Made by a program: the position numbers and the translations under genes. Positions 33,502-44,905 of a DNA stretch of 64,000 nucleotides are shown in pieces. A model generated the notes under the pieces. It was given only the letters and a program-made list of their open reading frames with translations, searched no databases and was not told the DNA's origin. Position 1 is the first letter of the stretch. Every line of letters starts with the position of its first letter. The stretch spans positions 1 through 64,000 of the forward strand of contig NW_023361643.1 in assembly GCF_001411555.2 (NCBI RefSeq). The letters are read 5' to 3'. Source of the stretch: Juglans regia (taxonomy: Eukaryota > Streptophyta > Magnoliopsida > Fagales > Juglandaceae).

Positions 33502-36500
33502 ATGGACAAAAGTTGGATGAATGATCCCGATAGGCTTGTATCACCTGCATACGCCGAAGGCGTTAAATATTTCATCGCACAAGCACGAAACCATGCAAGT
33601 GGAAGGGATCGCATCCGGTGTCCATGTCGTTCATGCCTTAACAATCTGTGGCTGCCTATATTTGAGGTGGAAACTCATTTGTTTATGAAAGGGATCAACC
33701 CAAATTACACGCAGTGGATATTTCATGGGGAGGAGGATACAACATTCTACGTGAGTGATGAAGATATTGATGATGATATCAACCAAGAAGACGATTACAT
33801 AGATGACATGCAGGATATGTTGGATGACATCCGGGCAGGCACCTTCGATGATGCGCCCCAAGATAGCACTCCTGCGGCAAACAGGCCACGAGAGACGATA
33901 GATTCACCATCTTTCGAGCAACTACTAGAGGATGCCCGACGTCCGTTATTTGATGGGTGTACAAAATTTTCAAAACTGTCATTCGTGGTCAAGTTGTTAC
34001 ACATCAAATCAATCGGTGGGTGGTCAATTAAGTCATTTGACATGCTACTTGATTTGTTGAGGTCTGCCTTTCCTGATGCCTTATTGCCATAATCATATGA
34101 GGAGTCAAGGTCGTTGGAGCGCAGTTTGGGCTTCAAATACCACAAAATTCATGCGTGCCCCAACGACTGCATCTTATTTTGGAAGGAAAATGCAACTCTT
34201 AATGAATACCCTGTATGTAAGGCTTCGAGGTGGATACCAAATACACACGGACAGCGCGCGGTACCTCAAAAAGTGTTGCGTCACTTTCCTTTGAAACCGA
34301 GATTGCAGCGTCTCTTCATGTCTGCAAAGATAGCAGGTGATATATGATGGCACAAAGAGCAACAGACAAAAGAAGATACTTGTATGAGACATCCGGCCGA
34401 CTCTGAGTGCTGGAAGAAATTTGATGAAGATCATGGCTGGTTCGCTTCGGATCCTCGCAATGTTAGGCTCGGTCTGGCAAGTGATGGCTTCACTCCCTTC
34501 AACAACTTGGCTAAACCTCATAGCATTTGGCCAGTCATCCTTGTCCCCTATAACTTGCCGCCGTGGTCATGCATGAAAGACCAATTCTTCATGACATCTC
34601 TGATTATTCCTGGCCCAAGGTCACCAGGGAATGAGATTGATGTATACTTGCAGCCGTTGATCGATGAACTGCTTGAATTTTGGGAAGATGGGGTACCTAC
34701 ATATGATGCCTCAACCAAGGAGACGTTTATGTTGCATGCTGCCTTATTGTGGACAATCAACGATTTTCCTGCCTACGGGAATCTGTCTGGCTGGTCAACA
34801 AAGGGAAAATTGGCTTGTCCGTCTTGCAATGCAGACACAGACTCTAATTGGTTGAAATATGGCCGAAAACATTGTTACATGGGACATCGTCGTTTCTTAC
34901 CCCGAGATCACATATGGAGAAGGAGGAAATGGTTGTTCAACGGTAGAGAAGATCATCGCATGCCACCAAGGGAATTTGGTCCTGAAGAGATTCAAAATCA
35001 ATTGCAGATGATTGGGGATGTTCAGTTTGGCAAATCTCATAGGAAGAAAAAACGCACTGCTGAAGAGCAGAACTGGACAAAGTGTAGCATATTCTTCGTG
35101 TTACCTTATTGGTCAACAGTTCGACTTCGGCATAATTTAGATGTTATGCATATTGAGAAGAATATTGCCGACAACATCTTATTCACTTTAATGAATAGTC
35201 CAGGGAAAAGTAAGGATAACATCAATTCAAGGCGTGACTTAGAGCTTTTGGGCTATAGAAAAGAATTACACTTGATATGGCATGGTGATCGTGTAACAAT
35301 GCCACATGCACAGTACACATTAAACGTCGAGCAAAAGAATAAATTTTGTGAGTGATTGTCTGATATCAAATTTCCAGATGGGTTCGCTTCCAATATCTCG
35401 AACTGTGTATCTCGACGTGATTGCAAAATCTCAGGGTTGAAAAGCCATGACAGTCACGTTTTCCTTCAAAGACTACTCCCTATTGCTGCTGGGGGGTATT
35501 TAAGAAGTGACATTGGCTTGGCTTTGACTGAACTTGGTACTTTCTTCAAAGAGTTGTGCGCTCGAACACTCGATGTCAACCGCCTGGCCCAACTCCAAAC
35601 TGATGTTGTCACTATTCTATGCAAACTGGAGATGATATTCCCTCCTTCCTTTTTCGATGTTATGGTCCACCTAGCTGTCCATTTACCCCGTGAGGCGAGA
35701 CTTGGGGGTCCAGTACAATATAGGTGGATGTACCCATTTGAGAGGTATCTCGACAAATTCAAGCGGTATGTTAAGAATAAAGCCCGCGCAGAAGGTTCAA
35801 TAGCCGAGGCTTACATTCACACCGAATGCTTGACATTCTGCTCCATGTATCTCAAAGATATTGAGACGAGGTTTAGTCGACCGGACCGCAACATTGATGC
35901 TGACGAAGAGGGCACGTTAGATGGGTTCAAAATTTTCAACCAGAAAGTTCGTCCCTTGGGTATGCCTTCGAACGTGCAATTAGAAGATAAACTATTTAGG
36001 GCAGCCATCTGGTACGTGCTCAATAATTGTGCGGAGATTGGACCTTATATAGAGTAAGCATTAACGAGTCTACTTAAAAATCCTCTTTCATTCTATACAA
36101 TTTGTTATGAACCCAGTACCATCTAACTTCAATATGTTGTTTCGCCTCGATGCACCAAATGCAGGGAACACTACGATAAATGTAAGGTGCAACACCCAGA
36201 TTGCATCGAGCTCACGCACCAAACTGAGTTCCCAACTTGGTTTAAGCAACGTGTAAGTTCTTATCCATTCCTATGTAAGATGTGCTGCTATAGCTTTCAT
36301 TTTATATGATTTGGATCTAATCGAAAATAAACGTTATGAAATTTGCTTTTTTAAATATATAGATCCAGGAACATCGTACCTCGCATATACTTGATGTGTC
36401 CGCTGATCTGTACGCGTTAGCTTGCGGGCCTGACCGTTGGGTTGCAACATATGCTGCTTGCATAATAAATGGAAAAAGGTTTCATACGAAACAGCGTGAA

Positions 36501-37202
36501 CTTCGCCGTCGTACACAAAATTCTGGAGTGGTGGTAACTGGTGATGAGGCCACAAATAATTTGGACTTCTATGGAGTTATTAATAATATTGTAGAGTTAC
36601 GCTACATGGAGTGGCGTCGGGTGTACCTGTTTGAATGCGATTGGTTTGATGTTGGTGATCGAAAACGAGGGGTGCGGGTGGATGACCATATGATTAGTGT
36701 CAACATGAACAGGACTTGGTATAAGGATGAACCATTCGTGTTGGCGAGTCAGGCTGATCAATGTTTCTACATAAGAGATTTAAGGGCGAAAGGGAATTGG
36801 GGTGTTGTGCAGAACTATGCAAATAGGAATGTATACAACATTCCGCCACTGCCGAGAGTTCTTGAAGTACTTGATGGGGAATCAAGTACTCCTGATGCCG
36901 ATCAAGAAGATGAGCCATCATATTATTATGAACCAGTGCAGTGTGATAACACAGATCAAGTGGCAACTCAACTGAATAGGCCTGATATACTACCTAGCCA
37001 TGTAGATGCACGAGAAATCATGGATCCGGTTGGTCAACGCATAGATTCAACAGGCTTTATCAATGATGACATGATCACTTCTGAGTCTGGAAATGCGGCC
37101 AGTGAGGGGGAATATTCAGATGAAGAGGACCTATCAACAAATGAGGGGGAACATTCAGATGAGGATGGGCACACAACATCTGATGAGTCTGGCGACCTAT
37201 AA
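33502..37202 (+). pseudogene. CACTA TNP2-type transposase, near-intact, three nonsense codons
   Basis: This protein binds and mobilises CACTA elements in the nucleus. Exons are 33502-36053, 36165-36252 and 36363-37202, all with GT-AG junctions in matching phase; without interruptions the product would be 1159 residues. Domains in order: Transpos_assoc (MDKSWMNDP ... CPCRSCLNN, residues 1-80), an acidic linker (EDTTFYVSDEDIDDDINQED), the Transposase_21 core (KIHACPNDCILFWKE, WPVILVPYNLPPW, LLWTINDFPAYGNLSGWSTKG, ACPSCN, HNLDVMHIEKN), DUF4218 (ALTELGTFFKELCAR, FPPSFFDVMVHLAVHLPREA) and DUF4216 (DFYGVINNIVELRYM, VYLFECDWFD). One reading frame holds throughout exon 1, with only three stop codons: TAA 34090, TGA 34345 and TGA 35353. 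That is far less decay than in the second CACTA at 53291. The acidic C-terminus ends ESGDL. It is inactive as read here, but close relatives may be active. Confidence 0.9.
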
Positions 37203-37577
37203 ATATAACCCAGGAACTTCGTTCATTTAAGGTTGAGATATTAGAATTCTTGTTCGAAATTTCCATGTGTATATAGACATCTGACAATATGAGATTGACT
37301 TTGAAATTGGTATGTGTATATAGACAGTTCAATATGAGTTTGGGTGAAATATATGTTTTGATTTATTTTCTTACTACCATGAAGAAAATCATTTTACCTG
37401 GCTCGAACTACTTATTATGCAAACTCATATTTTCTTATTATGCAAGTAGCAAACAATCTTGAGAGTAGTATTCAAGTTTTACAACATCTATACCTAAATT
37501 AAATAGTATCTAACATGTGATTTAATTTGCTTCAGGTTACGTTCAATATTGGGAGGCTGTGTCAACTGGGATGCACT

Positions 37578-39753
37578 ATGCCGTATCAAGGTATATATAC
37601 GGCCGACTCTCAGTTATTCGTTTGTCTATTTAAAGTCTCATAGTGTAAGGGTTAGTCTACCTAAAAGTAACTGAAAATGGTAGATAAATTTGCTTGTTTA
37701 CGAACTTGTCTGTGCATATTGCGATTATTTTGTATCAATTAGGGCATCAATTTTATCCCACTATGTTATTAACTTGTACTCGTGCAGGTAATCAGCCGGG
37801 ACCCAGTTCAAGAGGTGGAGGCAGACTTCGAGGCCTTCGAGGTGGAAGGCGTTATATCCCATACTCAGGTCGTCACTGCCGACCACGCGGTGCGAAATTA
37901 TCTTTATATCATAGCACGGAGGAGTGTAATCAATCCTCCTCGGATGACTCAACACAGCCTCCAAGTCCCCCACCATGCATTGTGGCAACTCACGCGCCAC
38001 AACCTATTCAAGAACCCCAACCAAATACTGTTGGGGAACAATCACCTACTGGAGAACAAACTGGTGCATGTTTTTCCAATACGCTAATTTTGAAAGCATT
38101 AGCATGTTTGAATGTGTTATTAAGTGTGAATATTCCACATTACACTTTAAAATACTAATATATTGTACCTTAAAATACAGCTGCAGATGCCCCAGTGGAG
38201 ACCGAAGGAACGCAAGAACAGAGGAGACGAACTCGTGGGCCATCTAGATGCATTTTCTTTGACAAGCTAAGGAAGAACGGGAAAGTGATGCTGAAGATAA
38301 ACGATGGTGAGACAGCCCCATGTTGTGAACACGCTTCTATGTTCACAACACGAGTATCGTGGATTGTGAAACAATACTGTGACATGAGTTACAAGCGTTG
38401 GTCGGATGTGCAACTAGCGATTAAAGAGGAGCTCATTGACCGTGTTCGGGTAAGTAAAAAATTTAATTGTCCTTGTTTGGGGTGTTGTTTATGTAGTATA
38501 ATCATCGCCTAAATAACGAGATGACACATTGATTGTTTGCATGCTGCCTTATGTAGAGTGACTTTGTGTTGGACTGGGATCGCGAAAACCACCGATTGAC
38601 GGTGACAAAGGCCTTACGTAAGCGCTTCAACTCCTTCCACCATGACTTGCACAAGATTTATGAATCCTATGGAAGCCACGCAGAAGCGTTGGCTAATGGA
38701 ACTAGTCTGGTGGACCCCATTGTATGGGTGAAGTTGTGTGAAAGGTGGGGCAGCGATGCCTTCAAGGTACAGATAGTCTTTCTCACATACAACCATATAA
38801 TATGTATATATTTAATATGTCTAAATATTGTGGTGGAAAATCTGTTTGTCTATTATAAGTAATTGTTCCCTATTGTGTATGACAGAAAATTTCAGCTCAA
38901 AATCGGGAGAACCGAAACAAGCAGGCCATTAATCACACATCAGGACGAAAATCATTCGTCCGATTACTTGAGCAAAAGGTATGTCTAAGGGAAAACAATC
39001 TTTTAATTTTAAATAGAATAGTAAAAATGCACTTTACTTGGAGATTTTAGTGACAATATTACTTTACTATCACTAAAGGTGGTTACTCATAGCTTTGTTG
39101 TTCAAATGTCACATGGTTCATACAAATGACAGCGCAATGAGAATGGGAATTTGGTCGACTTCTACAAAGAGACGCGTTGGTCGAAGAAAAAGAATGCATT
39201 TGTCACCGATGCTACAGAAAGTACTTATGTGAGTAGTGCAGAAACAGCCGTTGGGATCTATGTTTCTTTCTATACTGTCGTGCATGCCTTAATATAGCAC
39301 TAGCTGATTATTTGTTAATAATCGCTGCTTTCTCAATGTGCAGAAGGAGATGCAAGGTAGGTTGGATGGCCTAGGACCAGAGCAACGTAGTGATGAGGCA
39401 GCAGCGACTGTCTTTAGGGAGGTTCTTGGCCATCGACCTGGATATGCACGGGGACTTGGGGAAATGGTCATCCCCGAGTCAAGTAGACAACGTGACAAAG
39501 TTGAAATGCAACAATACATGTCTGAGGCTGAAAAGCACAAGAAAGATGCTGAACAATATAAGAAGGATGCTGAGCAATATAAGAAGGATGCTGAAGCTTA
39601 CAAGAGTCAGCTGGATGCAATGAGACAGAGATGCGGGAGCTGAGGGAGCATCAGATAGAAAATGACAAAGTGATGCAGTCTTTCTTTAGGGCTTTCCCGT
39701 CGTTCACTGAGTCAGTTCGACAGACTCAGTGTAACGATTCCCCCCGCCCATAA
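37578..39753 (+). pseudogene. CACTA second gene, En/Spm-type Transposase_24-like, one frameshift
   Basis: Seven exons can be read: 37578-37590, 37788-38063, 38181-38449, 38557-38766, 38886-38978, 39133-39228 and 39344 onward. All junctions are GT-AG and phases fit. The product starts MPYQGNQPGPSSRGGGR with a Gly/Arg-rich part, then a Pro/Ser-rich linker, then a conserved region (VSWIVKQYCDMSYKRWSDV, NRNKQAINHTSGRKSF, FYKETRWSKKKNAF) like the PTTA/En-Spm transposase family, and a C-terminal coiled coil with three KKDAE(Q/A)Y heptads. A frameshift near 39620 moves the open frame to a stop at 39643, while the sister frame continues REHQIENDKVMQSFFRAFPS to TAA at 39751. Such proteins are thought to bind the subterminal repeats. 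It sits 375 bp after the transposase, same strand. Confidence 0.82.
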
Positions 39754-40175
39754 GGGGCTTCTCATAAAAGGGCACATTTTTTGGGTGGTTTTTTGTGATA
39801 CCGGGGAGGCATGAGGTTTTTGTACTTACTCTATAAAAGGGCACAAAGGGGCTTCTCAAGGGTGTCGATGTGTTGTGCCTTTGGGTGGTTTTTGTACTTA
39901 CTCTATACGACACTGGGCTATATATATATAAATATATATATAGTATTATATATATTTATATAAATCTTGGATCTATGTCTACACCGGGGATCTCTTGGAT
40001 CTCTCATGGCCCCAATGAGGTTAGTATCATTTGGAGTTATCCACCATAAAATGTACTTGTACAAGTGAAGTGTTAAATATATTTCTAGCAACTTTGTTTT
40101 CCAAACCCGATGAATAATTCATTGATAGTTTTATACATAATTCCTTTTATTTTTTTTGATATATTTGAATCACAG
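39754..40175. repeat. Short direct repeats 3' of CACTA 1 genes
   Basis: 39755-39910 contains two rounds of AAAAGGGCACA ... GGGTGGTTTTT ... TTTTTGTACTTACTCTATA, with AAGGGGCTTCTCA also twice. This may be a remnant of a repeat-rich element end. The TA tract at 39922-39960 and AT-rich sequence follow. Confidence 0.5.
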
Positions 40176-40261
40176 AAGGCTGACATTCTGAGAAGCTTCC
40201 TTGAGATGAAGGAGAAGGAATTACTTGTGTTGGAAGAGAAGCTTAAGGCTAGAGAGAGAGA
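40176..40261 (+). pseudogene. Exon-like coiled-coil fragment
   Basis: Between CACAG and GA|GTAAGT the sequence reads KADILRSFLEMKEKELLVLE and then EKLKARERE without a stop, a charged helix. Both splice sites are good. Parent gene not recognised; it resembles C-terminal helices of MYB/SANT-like or other nuclear proteins only in composition. It is the first of three host-like exon fragments in 1.8 kb. Confidence 0.4.
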
Positions 40262-40423
40262 GTAAGTTCCGACACCTTTTCCCTGCTCTATAAAAGTTTA
40301 CTTACAACTTGTGTTTTATTTTTTTCCCGTGTAAAATGACATTGATCCTCTACACTTATGTATGTAGTTTAACTAGCTTTGTCGCTTTGGAAATTCTAGT
40401 AAATATGACTACTTTTGCACTGA

Positions 40424-40449
40424 TCTCTCTCTCTCTCTCTCTCTCTCTC
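40424..40449. repeat. (CT)n microsatellite
   Basis: Thirteen CT units. Confidence 0.95.
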
Positions 40450-40781
40450 ATTGAGCTGACCATTTGTGTAATAACATAATGGAATCTGTATAGCTTAAAA
40501 GGCTTTGAGGGTTGGACCACATTGTGGTGTATTGATGCTATGGTTTGGGTGTATAGAGAATTATTGGATTAGAATATGCATTGATTGGAAACGCAATCAT
40601 GGTAATCTATAATTTTATGTACAATTTGTTATGGTTTGCTAAGTAGGAGTGTTACTGTGACGTAATTTGTAAGGCGTTGCAATTTCCCTTTAATATTTCT
40701 CACATTAATGCATATTCTACTATTTTTCATTTTTAAGAGGAAGGGGGTGCCATTGGGCCTCTTCCTTGACAAATTATCATA

Positions 40782-40875
40782 TTTGAGCAGCCTCTTGCAG
40801 CTGCTCAAATATCTCTTCCGCTTTCGCAGAAAGTCCTTCCCTAGCAAATGCATTTACCAAAGCACTATATGTGCA
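40782..40875 (-). pseudogene. PPR protein fragment
   Basis: Minus strand reads TYSALVNAFAREGLSAKAEE, then IFEQLQEAAQI, followed by two stops. This is most of one 35-residue pentatricopeptide repeat (organelle RNA-binding families). No neighbouring repeats are present, so it is a small captured or degraded piece. The TYSALVNAFAREGL form is like the At2g35130-type PPR from memory. Confidence 0.65.
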
Positions 40876-40923
40876 GATATTAGGTTTAATTATCAGATTG
40901 ATTGAATGCATGGTCAATATCAG

Positions 40924-40959
<36 letters not shown>

Positions 40960-42454
40960 CTAGCAGGTATGATCTATAATATCATATAAAGATATACAGA
41001 ATGATATATATTATTAATAATTTTGCATCTAATCATAGTAGAAGCACTAGTGCCCCGTATTTCCTTCCATGGAAAAATTTTGCCTTTGGGGACTGGCATG
41101 GACCTAACTCATCCTCCCCAGCTCAACTCTCATGTCCGAATTAATCATGCAAGTCTTTGCTTTATTAGTCGTTTGGAAGTGTAATAAATGTAAAAAAGAT
41201 TATGTCTTCAGTTCATCCTACATGTTTTGCAACATAGCATCCATATTTCTCTTCTATGTTAAAAATATCAGAACATCATGCAGAAGCTTCACCTTACTAA
41301 CATTTCTCATTATTTTAAGGATATGGCTTGTGAACCTCACCCCCGTTGTAGGGATAGATACTCATCCATGATGTCTAAGTTTCTCACCCTTTACAATGCC
41401 ATATTTTATCCCAGCTACTAGAGCCTAATCGTTTTTCTTTTCCATATATCTGACAAACTCTGTTTATAAAACCCCAAGAAACCACCAATTTAGAGGCCTG
41501 TGCACACTTCGCTGCACTTAAGTATATGATACCTAAACTCATCCCGAGCCACCCCATAGGTATCCCTTTGAAGCCTATAAATCTAGTGCATTAGCCATTA
41601 AGCTAAGCAGAAATCTGTCTTTCAGAGTATTTGATTGCCCCTTGAATCTCTTCACTACTTTTGACAAGAATATTTGGAATCCTCAAAATTTTCAATTTTT
41701 TATTTTTGAGTGGCATTGATGGACCATTTGTTTAGAATTCATTGACATACTCTATTGTACATGTGATTGCATCCTCTTTTTTAAGCAAGAAATGGAGCTA
41801 TCTTTGATAGGCCTTCAGAATGCTGGAAAGACTTCACTTGTAAATGTTGTTGCAGTAAGTAGATCACCATGTTGAGCTTCTACTGTTATTATTTTCTTTT
41901 TGTCCCTGTGGGTTGGTGCGCTGAAAACTTGTTTGTTTGTTTCTACTTTCTAGACTGGTGGATATAGTGAAGATATGATCCCTACGGTGAGTAATATTTT
42001 AGAAAGGGTTGTGCCTGATTTTAGTTTTACAAGTGAAGTATATACTTTTGCCAAAATCTTGGTTAATGATGATAACACTACTAATTAATTATGAAATGCA
42101 ACATGCATTGGGATTCTCATCGCTGAAGAGCTGAGGGGGTGGGATTCGTTCCATCACATAGACTGGCTCGTAATAGTACATCATTCTCTTCATACCCTCC
42201 TCATGATCAACGACGTATATATATAGTACCTCTCATTTTGAGTATCTTCCTCATAAGTTGTTCAGCACAGGCCTCACAGTGGAACTCATTAATAACAATT
42301 AGTTCCACTGTTATTAATCCAGAAACCTAGAGCACAAAACCACATACATGATGCGAGTTAAGAATATTGGCAAAAAAGTGAACTTCCATATATCCATTCG
42401 TACCCGAGCTAGTTACTGAAATATCCTTCCCTCTTTCATCAACAAACAAATTTA
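40876..42454. other. AT-rich region around the ARL8 fragment
   Basis: Contains a 31-base (TA)n tract at 40927-40957 and an inverted repeat CAGTGGAACT/AGTTCCACTG (42277-42286 and 42301-42310). Apart from the ARL8 exons I see no coding sequence. Confidence 0.5.
41786..41986 (+). pseudogene. ARL8-like small GTPase, two exon fragment
   Basis: Exon 41786-41854 reads [20 protein letters not shown] and then VVA. Exon 41954-41986 reads TGGYSEDMIPT. They are joined by a GT-AG intron in phase 0 and flanked by an acceptor (TTTTTTAAG) and a donor (GTGAGT). GLQNAGKTS is the P-loop that binds nucleotide phosphates, and the continuation is that of ADP-ribosylation-factor-like 8 proteins, which act in endomembrane and lysosome/vacuole traffic. 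No other ARL8 exon is seen within the next kilobase. Both exons are undamaged, so the duplication is probably young or recent relative to the surroundings. The remainder of the gene would have to be elsewhere. Confidence 0.8.
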
Positions 42455-43440
42455 AAAAAAAAAAAAAAATACTATAACAATGAACAGTAAAACTAAATAA
42501 AACGATGAATTATTGTGGTAAAAATAAAAACTGTATATTTTTTTCCATAATCCAGTAAAATTAACCTTTTAAAAACTGTATAAAATTTAGAATGAGTTAC
42601 CACCTCCGTTTTTCAGAGAGCTTGTAATAAAAGTAAATAATTAAAATAACACATTGATCATTAAAAGAGTTATATTTTTTTTTGAATATTTTTCTTGTAG
42701 GTAGATTTTCTTTACTAGCTTATAGATCACTTTCATCAGAAAATATACCTTTCTGAAAAAAAAAAAAAACAAATATGAAAAATCAAAAATCAAAATTCAC
42801 ATAAACTTCAGAGTTTCGGCTAAGAATTTGTTATCAATCAAATGTTACAAATGAATGAGTAGTATAACCTATATGTGTTGTGGGACAATTAATTTCTTGC
42901 ATTCTTCAGGGTTATAGGGTTATGGATGTATTACATATTTGTTTTCATATGTGAAAGTAGAACTATTTTAACACTTAACTAAAAAAAACTCCATTATCTC
43001 AAATTTATTTACCTTTTTTTATTCCAATGAAAGTGTGAAAGTAATTTTATACACCCTAACATTATACATTTTTATTTTATTAAATATTGGATTTCTATCT
43101 GTCAGATTTTTATATTTAATAAATACAACAAATTATTGGTGGGAAGCTGTGGAAATGAATATGACTAATAAACAATGAAATTTTTGAGTGTCAGATTCTA
43201 TTATACACGTGGTGTCAACGTCCAACGTTCATTCGGTGTCAATGTTTAGCATTAAATCAATGTCGATGACGTCATTACAATTACGTACCATTGGAGGTCA
43301 TTTGCAAGTTTGCAACCCATCCACTCTGGAAAGTGAATGGAAAGAATTTGTTTAATTCAACGCAATGTCAATACAATTTTTACTAGAAAAATATCTTTTT
43401 CATTTCGGTTCACATGTAAAGTCTTTTCTTTTCTTTTTTT
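42455..43440 (+). repeat. DUF247 upstream block: modules a, d, e and f
   Basis: Module a 42455-42540, d 42590-42750, e 42770-42950, f 43145-43440. This is the one place where the series stands upstream of a recognisable gene body (DUF247 at 44906). 43075-43120 also matches the sequence right of the TRIM at 4034-4060. The block is therefore probably the old upstream region of DUF247 genes. Confidence 0.75.
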
Positions 43441-43574
43441 CTCAAGAATGCTGCTTATAATTTTAGAGCGTGCAAACAGGGCATATTTTATTTAAAAATC
43501 ATAAGACTCGTTGTTAAAAAGTAAATATAAATTTTAATTTTTATATGAATTAAATTATATTAATAAAGTCAAAT

Positions 43575-43832
43575 AGATTGTGAGCATCAATTCAACCCGT
43601 TTACATAAAACGGGTTGAAATAGGTCATACATGTCATGTTGACTATTTCTTAATGAATTATTAAATAAATTAAAATGAATCGTATCATGCTACACATTAT
43701 TTAAATAGACCAATTGTGTTAGATATTGAAATTTTGATCTATTTAGCTAAATGGATCGTGTTTGGATTGACTTATATAATCGAATGTTCATGCTTGACAC
43801 GACCCTAAACACGAATTGTCACCCTTAATTAT
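43575..43832 (+). mobile_element. Decayed hAT end or solo non-autonomous hAT
   Basis: CAACCCGTTTACATAAAACGGGTTG near 43592, then GGATCGTGTTTGG and CTTGACACGACCCTAAACACG, ending TTGTCACCCTTA. Layout and words parallel the subterminal region at 2715-2993, with much decay. No transposase. Confidence 0.5.
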
Positions 43833-44905
43833 AATCAATTCTCAAGTGTTTGTTTAAGAGTTGATTTGTTTCTAGTCAAATCAAATACTAGAAACAAATC
43901 TACTTTTGAACAAAGACTTTTGTGTGGACAACACGTGGAGTATCCCAAAATTTTAAGAATAGTAGTAAAATTGGTTGAGAGAAAATTTACTTATATTTGG
44001 TTTTGAGAAATGAGAGAGAAAAAGTTAAATAAAAATTATATTATAAAAAAATGGTTTGAATATAATTTTTTCATATAATTTTATTTCGAAATTTGTAAAA
44101 GTTATATTGATTTTTGTATGTTATTTTGAAGTTTGTAAAAGTAATATTGAATTTTGTATCTAAATATCATGATTAGATACTGAATAGATGAAAAAATTAA
44201 TATTTAAAATTGATAAGTATTTTATATTTAAATGATATTAATTAAGAATAAAATAATAAGAAATTTTAAAAATTTTAAGAATTTTAATAATTCTCAAGAT
44301 ATCCATACAATGTCCTAAATATAATACGATATTATACTCATGTAAACTTCTCCGTTTGTAAATTTCTTTTCAAATTTAGAACTTCACCAAGTTTATAGTT
44401 TGTTAACCAAATTATATTTAGAAAAATAGTTGATTTACAAAAAAATCTTTCAGACGTGGCTTGTATAATATATTAATTTTTTTTTTTATATAATATGTTA
44501 AATTATAAAACTACATTTGCAAATCTCAAACCCATCTCATATATTTAATTGAGGCGGGCCTGGAATGGATTACTGATCGACCTAGCTCGGTTATGGAGAT
44601 ATGGCAACAAGACGGGCAGAGCGAGGAGTTGTTTGTCTATATATAGCCCTTTAATTTTAAAGAGTTGCACTGTGAATTATAGATCTGCATTTAATTTCCA
44701 AAGTTTGGAAAGCTCTTTAATTTGTCATTTTTCTCAGTGCATGCGCATAAAGCTTGGAGGACGAGTACTTCTGTTGTATCAGGTTCAATAAGAAATCTCT
44801 TCCTCTCATTCTCAGATTTATTTCATTAATTTCTTTTATTCTTTTATGCACATCGAATATTGTGTTTGTCAGCAGGAAGTTTCAGAATAGCAACTTGATA
44901 AATAG
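43833..44905. other. Immediate upstream region of the DUF247 pseudogene
   Basis: AT-rich sequence with no clear element. TCTATATATAGCCC at 44636-44649 is a fair TATA-like word 260 bp before the ATG. Confidence 0.4.

Larger units (their letters stand above)
24415..39760 (+). mobile_element. CACTA (En/Spm) transposon 1, large, right end not found
   Basis: The left end is inferred from an array of (A/T)GCAGCGATTT/AAATCGCTGC words at 24437-24650. Such subterminal arrays are typical of CACTA elements; the CACTA terminal bases themselves seem lost in an A run at 24424-24435. Downstream come a GC-richer leader (24660-24976, ending at a possible GT donor), about 8.5 kb of intron-like DNA, the TNP2-type transposase (33502-37202) and a second transposase-like gene (37578-39753). 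I do not see the right terminus. If the element is intact it must end before 42450, where DUF247-type modules resume. The link of the left array with the transposase genes is inference. Confidence 0.55.

Noticed and set aside
34174..34521. Minus-strand open frame of 115 codons in the CACTA 1 region
   Set aside because: Antisense shadow of the TNP2 transposase core.
42139..42330. Frame of 63 codons with a hydrophobic stretch that might be a secreted peptide
   Set aside because: No conserved motif; lies in AT-rich DNA with an inverted repeat; no upstream promoter sign.
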